From Xanthomarina gelatinilytica (GTDB lineage Bacteria > Bacteroidota > Bacteroidia > Flavobacteriales > Flavobacteriaceae): a DNA stretch of 64,000 nt. The notes beneath the pieces are model-generated. The model was not told the DNA's origin, ran no database searches, and saw only the letters and a program-made list of their open reading frames with translations. This document shows positions 26,219-32,111 of the stretch, piece after piece (within the stretch, counting starts at the first letter, position 1; each line of letters starts with the position of its first letter). Made by a program: the position numbers and the translations under genes. The stretch is from assembly GCF_000348685.1 (NCBI RefSeq), contig NZ_ANLA01000021.1:1-64000 (forward strand), given 5' to 3'.

Positions 26219-26292
26219 AAAAGGCATGTTTAAAAATAAACATGCCTTTTCCAACCAACCAAAAATCACTGACATAGAACTGTCAGTTTACC
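26219..26292 (-). terminator. double-hairpin terminator of the rhodanese-trx transcript
   Basis: This second copy of the module seen at 23061-23133 has the ACTGACA/TGTCAGT hairpin (26268-26287), GATTTTTGGTTGGTTGG, then a strong AAGGCATGTTTA/TAAACATGCCTT stem (26221-26248) with a T run. It lies 28 bp after the thioredoxin stop. Confidence 0.82.
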
Positions 26293-26319
26293 TTAAGAAC
26301 CTTATAGGTCCCTTCACTA

Positions 26320-26616
26320 TTATTTATTACTGTTTATGATGTTTATCAGTTCCTCTTTTTGTACCACTCCAGATTGTCTCCATAACTGTTTCCCTTGTTT
26401 GAACAATATAAGGGTGGGCACACCCCTAACCTGATATTTTGCTGCTAAAGATTGATTCTTATCCACATCTACTTTTAAAATGGACACAGAATCCCCCAAA
26501 CTGTCTTTTACCTGTTTTAAAATGGGAGACATCATTTTGCAAGGGCCACACCATTCGGCAAAAAAATCTATAAGTACGGGGTTCTCTTGATGTATTAATT
26601 CTGAAAATTGACTCAT
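26320..26616 (-). CDS. trxA: thioredoxin
   Basis: This 98-aa cytoplasmic thioredoxin is full length. The active site is FFAEWCGPCKMM with the redox Cys pair at 23 and 26, the cis-proline region is VRGVPTLILF, and LKVDVDKNQSLAAKYQ is conserved. It is the last gene of the operon rhodanese-HMA-cytochrome-trx and starts 1 bp after the cytochrome gene. In this setting it may reduce protein persulfides or release sulfide from polysulfide. Another thioredoxin elsewhere in the genome probably serves general needs. Confidence 0.92.
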   Translation of the reverse strand: MSQFSELIHQENPVLIDFFAEWCGPCKMMSPILKQVKDSLGDSVSILKVDVDKNQSLAAKYQVRGVPTLILFKQGKQLWRQSGVVQKEELINIINSNK

Positions 26617-26617
26617 C

Positions 26618-27613
26618 TTACTCTTTATTAAATGTGATACTCCATATACCTCTTACTTCGTTTACTCCATAACCAATAGCCATATCTTTAGGATATAATG
26701 CTTTTATGGTTTTATACGCTTCTGTATCCAACTCCTTATTTGGGGTTCCATGACACTGCAAGCACATGGAGTTAGTCGTGATTGGGTAGTAAAAGTTTAC
26801 AATATCTTCATGCATTTCCAAAATAGGTTGAGGCTCTTCTTTGGCAGCTACCACTTTTTTAAAGGTTTCAATATGTTGTAACTCTTTGGTATTGGCCTGA
26901 TTCCCTGGGTTTCTTGGTTTGTCTGAAACACGTTTGATGTTGGCATGATACACTACAGACATGCTATCTGTTAATGGGTATGCTTTAACATGACAAAACT
27001 CAACAGCCGCCAAGGTGCCTTTTTTCTGAATGGTTCCCATAAGGTTTTTGCCCAATTCGGCTTTGGTTCCAAGTGCATATTTCAAGCCTTTCTCTTCAAA
27101 AGTCAATTCTTGGGCTTCAGCAGATGTTTGTTTTTGCTGCATACCTTTTCCTTTACCCATGCCTTTTCCTTTGCCCATGCCTCGTTCTTCGTTATAATGG
27201 GATTCAAACCATTCTGGTTGTTCAATTTCATAATCATACATATAATCGGCAATTTGATGAATGGTTTCTTCTGGATAGGGTGTTTTTGGCATGATACCAA
27301 ATTTTTTAACGGCCCCAAGCATTTTTGCATCTGTTTCATTTGGATTTTTTATCCAATTTTGGATATCTGCTATAAATTGTTCCTTGCTGATACCTTCTGT
27401 TAGATAATGCTTTTTAATGGCAATCATGGGTGGACCAATTCTATCGTCCATGGATGCTGTAGGACTATGGCATACATAACAGTTGGTTTCCATGAGTTTT
27501 TTCCCGGGATGTTCCTGGTTGGCAGTGCTTTTTATGGCCAAATAGGGCTCGTTGTGGTTTTTACAACTCTGTAAAAACAGCATGACAGTTATTATTAAGG
27601 CAAAATATCTCAT
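26618..27613 (-). CDS. dihaem cytochrome c / DUF3365 lipoprotein
   Basis: This 331-aa protein has a lipobox near residue 17 (LQSC). A cytochrome c domain carries C45-Y-V-C-H49, with distal Met in G-I-M-P-K-T-P. A linker with repeated GMGKGKG units (about 142-158) joins it to a DUF3365 domain (about 165-331) that has a second haem motif CLQCH at 284-288 and HVKAYPLTDSM. DUF3365 is a haem-binding PAS-like sensor or electron-carrier module. The protein probably faces the periplasm and carries electrons or senses redox or gas ligands. It sits between HMA and thioredoxin genes in the sulfur regulon. Confidence 0.82.
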   Translation of the reverse strand: MRYFALIITVMLFLQSCKNHNEPYLAIKSTANQEHPGKKLMETNCYVCHSPTASMDDRIGPPMIAIKKHYLTEGISKEQFIADIQNWIKNPNETDAKMLGAVKKFGIMPKTPYPEETIHQIADYMYDYEIEQPEWFESHYNEERGMGKGKGMGKGKGMQQKQTSAEAQELTFEEKGLKYALGTKAELGKNLMGTIQKKGTLAAVEFCHVKAYPLTDSMSVVYHANIKRVSDKPRNPGNQANTKELQHIETFKKVVAAKEEPQPILEMHEDIVNFYYPITTNSMCLQCHGTPNKELDTEAYKTIKALYPKDMAIGYGVNEVRGIWSITFNKE

Positions 27614-27616
27614 GTT

Positions 27617-27883
27617 TTAACTAAATTTTCCTGTGGCACAACTTATAAAGGATTTGGTTTTTGAAACCAGTGAGTTTTCATCTTCTATGGAAGGGTAACC
27701 AATTTTTTTCAGCGTTTCTTTTACCAGAAAAGCATCCTCTTCCTTAATGTAATTGAAAGAAATTTTACTTTCTTCTATGTTGATATGCACATCTGAAATA
27801 TTCCTAAATTCAGATAACTTTTGTGTTATGGTATTGGCACAACCATCACATTTTAGATTTTGAACAATCACTGATGTTTTCAT
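27617..27883 (-). CDS. heavy-metal-associated (HMA) domain protein
   Basis: This 88-aa CopZ-like ferredoxin fold has the metal or thiol motif NLKCDGCANTI (Cys 12 and 15), then VHINIEESKISFNY. Beyond the usual 68 residues it has a short tail with another Cys (SFISCATGKFS). HMA proteins carry Cu(I) or other soft metals, but in a persulfide operon the CxxC could also take part in sulfur transfer. The start codon lies within the first copy of a 55-bp tandem duplication. The stop is 3 bp before the cytochrome gene. Confidence 0.85.
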   Translation of the reverse strand: MKTSVIVQNLKCDGCANTITQKLSEFRNISDVHINIEESKISFNYIKEEDAFLVKETLKKIGYPSIEDENSLVSKTKSFISCATGKFS

Positions 27884-27990
27884 TTTTATTTTCTATTTTA
27901 TAATAAGGTAAAATGTGTTCGCCATAGGCTCGGTTCATTTTTATTTTCTATTTTATAATAAGGTAAAATGTGTTCACCATAGGCTCGGTT
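27881..27990. repeat. 55-bp tandem duplication spanning the HMA start region
   Basis: Units 27881-27935 and 27936-27990 differ at one base (GTTCGCC versus GTTCACC). Each contains the HMA start codon and its upstream A-rich leader, so a second upstream ATG (27938) arises one frame off, and a third ATG overlaps the rhodanese stop (TAATG). The near identity shows that the duplication is recent. Confidence 0.95.
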
Positions 27991-27992
27991 CA

Positions 27993-28364
27993 TTAATCTT
28001 CTTGATTATAATTTAGAATGCCTCCTTCTAAATCGTAGACATCTTTAAAGCCCATTTCTTTTAATTTTATGGCAGACTGGTTGCTTCTATACCCACTTCG
28101 GCAATACAAATAAACAGGTTGCTCTTTATCCAACTTATGGAATTTTTTCTCAAAATCTTCAGAATAAAAATCGATGTTTAAAGCCCCTACTATATGGCCT
28201 TCTTGAAATTCTTCAGGGGTTCTTACATCAATAAGTTGCACAGACCCACGTTCTATTTGGGTTTTAAATTCTACTGGGGAAAGCAAGGCAATACTATCTG
28301 CTTCTTGCGCATGAACCGTTATGGCCAAGAGCATTACAAAAAATAAAATAAGCCTTTTTTTCAT
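27993..28364 (-). CDS. exported rhodanese-like sulfurtransferase
   Basis: This 123-aa protein has a signal peptide (MKKRLILFFVMLLAITVHAQ) and a single rhodanese domain: QLIDVRTPEEFQEGHIVGAL near residue 38 and the catalytic loop YLYCRSGYRS near 86-95, with the persulfide-forming Cys. It acts in the periplasm, moving sulfane sulfur to an acceptor such as cyanide, a thiol or a downstream protein. It is the first gene of the operon that continues with HMA, cytochrome and thioredoxin, under a GTAAC-type promoter. Confidence 0.92.
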   Translation of the reverse strand: MKKRLILFFVMLLAITVHAQEADSIALLSPVEFKTQIERGSVQLIDVRTPEEFQEGHIVGALNIDFYSEDFEKKFHKLDKEQPVYLYCRSGYRSNQSAIKLKEMGFKDVYDLEGGILNYNQED

Positions 28365-28391
28365 GTTGATTTTTGGTTTTATTTGGAAGTA

Positions 28392-28435
28392 TAAATTTAA
28401 GCGTTTATACCTAACCCATCAGTAACATAAGTTAC
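28392..28435 (-). promoter_or_regulatory. rhodanese operon promoter with GTAAC palindrome
   Basis: On the minus strand the order is GTAACTTATGTTAC (28422-28435, perfect half-sites), a 22-bp spacer, then -7 box TAAATTTA (28392-28399). No -33 TTG is present. It has the same geometry as the other three sites. Confidence 0.7.
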
Positions 28436-28438
28436 ATA

Positions 28439-28466
28439 AAAAAGAGCGACCGTTGGTCGCTCTTCA
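28439..28466 (-). terminator. intrinsic terminator of the persulfide dioxygenase gene
   Basis: A GAGCGACC/GGTCGCTC stem with a GTT loop is followed by T residues on the minus strand, directly upstream of the rhodanese promoter. Confidence 0.8.
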
Positions 28467-28492
28467 CAATTATTTATTATAAAAAATCAAGT

Positions 28493-29908
28493 TTATTTTA
28501 AAGTGGAAGGACAAACATAGTTTGTGGTTGGAACACCACAGGTTTTAATATCTGAAAATCCACCGGCAACATCCACCAAATTATGGATTCCCCTACTTTT
28601 TAAAATGGAAGCTGCTATCACAGACCTGTAACCTCCTGCACAATGTAAATAAAAGGTTTCGTTGTCTGGAAACTCCGATAAATAGTCATTTAAGAAATCC
28701 AATGGTGTAAAATGAGCATTTTCAATATGTTCTGCTATGTACTCACCTTCTTTTCTCACATCAAAAATAACGTCTTTAATGTCTTCGTATCTGTTTTTAA
28801 ATTCTTCAGCAGAAATGGCTGAAATGGTATCGTATTCCAAACCTTCCTTTTTCCAAGCTTCAAAACTGCCGTCCAAATATCCAACAACATGATCAAAACC
28901 AACCCTAGAGAGTCTGGTAATGACTTCTTCTTCCCTCCCTTTAGGAGCTACAATTAAAATGGGTTGTTTAACATCTACAATTAAAGCGCCAACCCAAGGA
29001 GCAAAACCTCCATCAATTCCAATAAAAATGGAACGTGGTATGTGTCCTTTAACAAAATCGTTTTGATGGCGCACATCCAAAACAACTGCTTCGGTTTCGT
29101 TGGCAGCTGCTTCAAACTCTTTAGGTGTTAAGGGCTTATGCGATTTTTCCATGACCTGATCAAAACTTTCATACCCTTGAATGTTCATCATTACATTTTG
29201 AGGAAAGTACCCTGGAGGTGCACTTAAACCATCCAATAATTCTGCTATAAATTCTTCTTTGGTCATATCTGCCCTCAGGGCATAATTTACTTGCTTTTGG
29301 TGACCTAAAGTGTCGGTAGTTTCCTTGCTCATGTTTTTTCCACAGGCAGAACCTGCTCCATGATTGGGATATACAATAAGATCGTCGCTTAATGGCATGA
29401 TTTTATTTCGTAGCGAATCGAACAGATAACCTGCCAGTTTTTCTTGGGTTAAATCGGATGCTATTTTCTGCGCCAAATCCGGTCTTCCCACATCACCTAT
29501 AAACAAAGTGTCTCCAGTTACGATGCCGTGTTCTTTTCCATTTTCATCTATCAACAAATAGGTAGTACTTTCCATGGTGTGTCCTGGAGTATGTATGGCT
29601 TTAATTTGATACTCCCCAACTTGAAATATTTGTCCATCTTCGGCAATAATCACCTCATAAGAAGGTTCTGCAGTTGGTCCAAATACTATATCTGCTCCAG
29701 TTTTCTTTTTTAAATCCAAATGACCACTCACAAAATCGGCATGAAAATGGGTTTCAAAAATATATTTGATTTTTGCATCGTCCAATTTGGCCCTTTTTAT
29801 ATAAGGTTGTACTTCTCTTAAAGGATCTATAATTGCTGCTTCTCCATTGTTTTCTATATAATAGGCTGCATGTGCCAAACAACCTGTATAAATTTGTTCT
29901 ATCTTCAT
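28493..29908 (-). CDS. CstB-like persulfide dioxygenase-rhodanese fusion
   Basis: The protein is 471 aa. Residues 1 to about 240 are a metallo-beta-lactamase persulfide dioxygenase with metal ligands H54, H56, D58, H63, H110, D133 and H183, and a conserved Cys in HGAGSACGK (C189). Residues about 260-355 are a rhodanese fold without a catalytic Cys (loop VAPKGREEE). Residues about 365-460 are an active rhodanese with C423 in HCAGGYRS. The order dioxygenase, pseudo-rhodanese, rhodanese is that of Staphylococcus aureus CstB, which turns persulfides into thiosulfate. It is monocistronic, with its own GTAAC promoter, beside tauE. Confidence 0.92.
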   Translation of the reverse strand: MKIEQIYTGCLAHAAYYIENNGEAAIIDPLREVQPYIKRAKLDDAKIKYIFETHFHADFVSGHLDLKKKTGADIVFGPTAEPSYEVIIAEDGQIFQVGEYQIKAIHTPGHTMESTTYLLIDENGKEHGIVTGDTLFIGDVGRPDLAQKIASDLTQEKLAGYLFDSLRNKIMPLSDDLIVYPNHGAGSACGKNMSKETTDTLGHQKQVNYALRADMTKEEFIAELLDGLSAPPGYFPQNVMMNIQGYESFDQVMEKSHKPLTPKEFEAAANETEAVVLDVRHQNDFVKGHIPRSIFIGIDGGFAPWVGALIVDVKQPILIVAPKGREEEVITRLSRVGFDHVVGYLDGSFEAWKKEGLEYDTISAISAEEFKNRYEDIKDVIFDVRKEGEYIAEHIENAHFTPLDFLNDYLSEFPDNETFYLHCAGGYRSVIAASILKSRGIHNLVDVAGGFSDIKTCGVPTTNYVCPSTLK

Positions 29909-29978
29909 GTGTTGGTATTTTATATGTTCGTTTTAAAAATACAGCTCTTAAGCTTTACTTTTATTTGGAATTAGGTTA

Positions 29979-30022
29979 CAAAAATAGGCATGTTATTCTT
30001 TTTTAGTAGTAACAATTGTTAC
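29979..30022 (-). promoter_or_regulatory. persulfide dioxygenase promoter with GTAAC palindrome
   Basis: On the minus strand the order is the perfect palindrome GTAACAATTGTTAC (30009-30022), a 22-bp spacer, then the perfect -7 box TATTTTTG (29979-29986). The leader is about 65 nt. The site lies 10 bp after the tauE stop. Confidence 0.75.
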
Positions 30023-30031
30023 AATTTATTG

Positions 30032-30832
30032 TTAATGGGTAAGTTCTTTGTAAATAATATAACATCCCATAATTAAAACAAACCACCCGAAGCTTTTTTT
30101 TAATTTCTTCCCATCAATAAAATTTGAAAGATAGGTTCCTATAAAAATTCCTACTACTGAAACCGCTGTAAAAGCCAATAAAAATAACCAATTTATTTTT
30201 AAATTTTCTATATCGCCTATAAATCCTATTAATGATTTAATGGCTATAATCAATAAGGATGTTGCCACTGCTTTTTTCATGGGAAGTTTGGCCAATAACA
30301 CCAAGGCAGGAATGATTAAAAATCCTCCTCCTGCGCCAACAATGCCAGTTAAAACACCAACAACAATCCCTTCGGCAACAATTAAAGGATAATTATAAGA
30401 CACCTTATTGCCTTCCAAGGATATCTTTTGGTTATTACGAATCATGGAAATGGAAGCCAATAACATAATAATGGCAAAAAACATCATGATGGCCATGTCC
30501 TTTGTGATTACAAAACCGTAAACTGTCCCAATGTGCTGTGGAATGGCTGGGACTAAATACTTTCTGGTTGCATATACTGCTATAAAAGCTGGAGTTGCAA
30601 ACACAAAAGCTGTTTTAAAATCCACCAATCCTTTTTTTATGTTTTGTACAGCGCCAATTAAAGTGGTAAAACCGACTGTAAAAAGTGAATAGGCAGTTGC
30701 TGTCACCGGATTAACGGAAAGTAGATACACCAATACCGGAACAGTAAGAATGGAACCTCCGCCTCCTATCAATCCCAGTACCACACCTATTACCAATGCT
30801 CCCAGATATCCAAAAATGGTATGTAAATCCAT
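30032..30832 (-). CDS. tauE: TauE/SafE family sulfite or organosulfur exporter
   Basis: This 266-aa inner-membrane protein has about eight spans. The two internal repeats start with the Gly-rich motifs LGLIGGGGSILTVPVLVYLL (near 20-39) and GIVGAGGGFLIIPALVLLA (near 163-181), diagnostic of TauE/SafE (DUF81). Members export sulfite, sulfoacetate or similar anions. Together with SQR and the CstB-like enzyme it mirrors the cst operon of S. aureus. It follows crp by 23 bp and is probably co-transcribed with it. Confidence 0.9.
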   Translation of the reverse strand: MDLHTIFGYLGALVIGVVLGLIGGGGSILTVPVLVYLLSVNPVTATAYSLFTVGFTTLIGAVQNIKKGLVDFKTAFVFATPAFIAVYATRKYLVPAIPQHIGTVYGFVITKDMAIMMFFAIIMLLASISMIRNNQKISLEGNKVSYNYPLIVAEGIVVGVLTGIVGAGGGFLIIPALVLLAKLPMKKAVATSLLIIAIKSLIGFIGDIENLKINWLFLLAFTAVSVVGIFIGTYLSNFIDGKKLKKSFGWFVLIMGCYIIYKELTH

Positions 30833-30855
30833 ATTGAAAATTTACAATTAGCTTT

Positions 30856-31488
30856 TTAAAGGTCCAACAAAGTAATTCTATTTCTATTAATTTTTATTTG
30901 ATGGTTGTTTTCCAAAGCTTTTAGGATTCTGGACACCACCACTCTAGAGGTATGCAAATCGTTTGCTATTTGTTGATGGGTTGCCGAGATTTCTTCGCTA
31001 TGGTTAACCATGGCTTTGTCCCTAAGATATTTTAAAATACGTTCGTCCATTTTTAAAAAAGCAATGGTATCTATGGCTTCAAGCAATTCCGACATGCGTT
31101 CGTGATAACTTTGCAGGATGAAGTTTTGCCAGCTTTTGTATTTCCCCATCCATAAACTCATGTGTTCCACAGGAATCATGATCAAGGTGGTGTCTGTTTC
31201 GGCTATGGCCCTAATTTCGCTTTTCTTTTGTCCCATACAACAGGATAAAGTCATGGCACAGGTATCGCCTCTTTCTATAAAATACAACACCAGCTCATCG
31301 CCTTGGTCATCTTCCCTTAATATTTTTACTGCACCACTAATCAATAAAGGCATGGATTTAATATAATCCCCAATTTCTATTAACTTGTTGCCTTCAGGAA
31401 TTTCTTTAAAAACACCCACTTGATTAATCTCTTGAAGCAGCGCGTCTTCAAACAAATAACCATAATTATCTTTTAAATGTTCTATCAT
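30856..31488 (-). CDS. Crp/Fnr family regulator with a cysteine cluster
   Basis: This 210-aa regulator has a cyclic-nucleotide-binding-like barrel (about 20-120), a long dimer helix and a C-terminal helix-turn-helix (ATHQQIANDLHTSRVVVSRILKALE, about 169-193). The recognition helix reads S-R-V-V-V-S-R where FNR has V-E-T-I-S-R, so the base-reading Glu is lost. The nucleotide-contact motif is not Crp-like. Three cysteines, C77, C83 and C84 (GDTCAMTLSCCMGQK), lie at the ligand-pocket position. It is the best candidate to bind the four GTAAC palindromes and might sense persulfide through these cysteines. Both points are inference. Confidence 0.88.
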   Translation of the reverse strand: MIEHLKDNYGYLFEDALLQEINQVGVFKEIPEGNKLIEIGDYIKSMPLLISGAVKILREDDQGDELVLYFIERGDTCAMTLSCCMGQKKSEIRAIAETDTTLIMIPVEHMSLWMGKYKSWQNFILQSYHERMSELLEAIDTIAFLKMDERILKYLRDKAMVNHSEEISATHQQIANDLHTSRVVVSRILKALENNHQIKINRNRITLLDL

Positions 31489-31516
31489 CTTTTGGTTGGT
31501 ATAAGGTACAATTTTA

Positions 31517-31524
31517 CAAATTTA
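31517..31524 (-). promoter_or_regulatory. crp-tauE -7 box (TAAATTTG)
   Basis: A perfect -7 element lies 29 bp upstream of the crp start. No GTAAC palindrome stands at the 22-bp position, so this promoter appears not to be under the same control. Confidence 0.5.
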
Positions 31525-31669
31525 ATGTTTAACTATTAAAACTAATTGATATTGCTCATGTTATATAAAAACAAGCATAACCCCTATAACCTACTGAAAA
31601 TGAACAAACAAAAACAGGTTTAACAGGTTCTTAACCAAAAGTTCCATTTAAAATTCTTATCTTTATAGC

Positions 31670-32041
31670 ATGATAGCACAGGACAAATTAGAAAACGAAG
31701 TATTTTTAAAAGAATCTTTAACGTATTTAGAGAACCTAGGATTCGACAACATTAAAGCGGATGTTGATGGTTATGAGACACCAAAATCCTACCTTAAAAA
31801 AGGTAGCGATATTACTATTACTCCAGACATAGTGGCTGAAAAAGGTGGTAGGAAACATTATTTTGAAATAAGTTTAAAATCTGAAAAACCAAAGCTATTA
31901 AAATCCAAATGGCGCTTTCTGGATGTATTGACCAGAATGAAAGACCATAGATTTAAAATTATCACACGTCGTGGACATTACAAATTTACCCAAGACATGT
32001 TGGATGAGTTGAATTTAGATAAAAACCCTATAAAGCTTTAA
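31670..32041 (+). CDS. conserved hypothetical protein, possible nuclease-like fold
   Basis: This 123-aa cytoplasmic protein has no signal or membrane segment. The segment GSDITITPDIVAEKGGRKHYFEIS places an acidic residue (PDI) before a beta-strand ending in F-E-I-S, reminiscent of the PD-(D/E)xK nuclease core but with Ser instead of Lys, so catalysis is doubtful. The basic C-terminal half (FKIITRRGHYKFTQDML) could contact nucleic acid. It is monocistronic, with a terminator behind it. I do not recognise a named family. Confidence 0.55.
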   Translation: MIAQDKLENEVFLKESLTYLENLGFDNIKADVDGYETPKSYLKKGSDITITPDIVAEKGGRKHYFEISLKSEKPKLLKSKWRFLDVLTRMKDHRFKIITRRGHYKFTQDMLDELNLDKNPIKL

Positions 32042-32068
32042 TACATTTTTTATTAACATAAAACCAAG

Positions 32069-32095
32069 AAGGCTGCCATGGGCAGCCTTTTTTCT
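32069..32095. terminator. bidirectional intrinsic terminator
   Basis: A GGCTGCC/GGCAGCC stem with an ATG loop is followed by six T. It separates the converging hypothetical gene and ccsBA. Confidence 0.85.
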
Positions 32096-32111
32096 TTATA
32101 ACATGCTTAGC

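Noticed and set aside
26990-27403. 137-codon plus-strand ORF opposite the cytochrome gene
   Set aside because: It is antisense to a gene with clear haem motifs and has no domain, promoter or signal of its own.
29966-29979. Second GTTAC near the persulfide dioxygenase promoter
   Set aside because: Only one half-site is good and the spacing to a -7 box is wrong; the perfect site at 30009-30022 explains the promoter.
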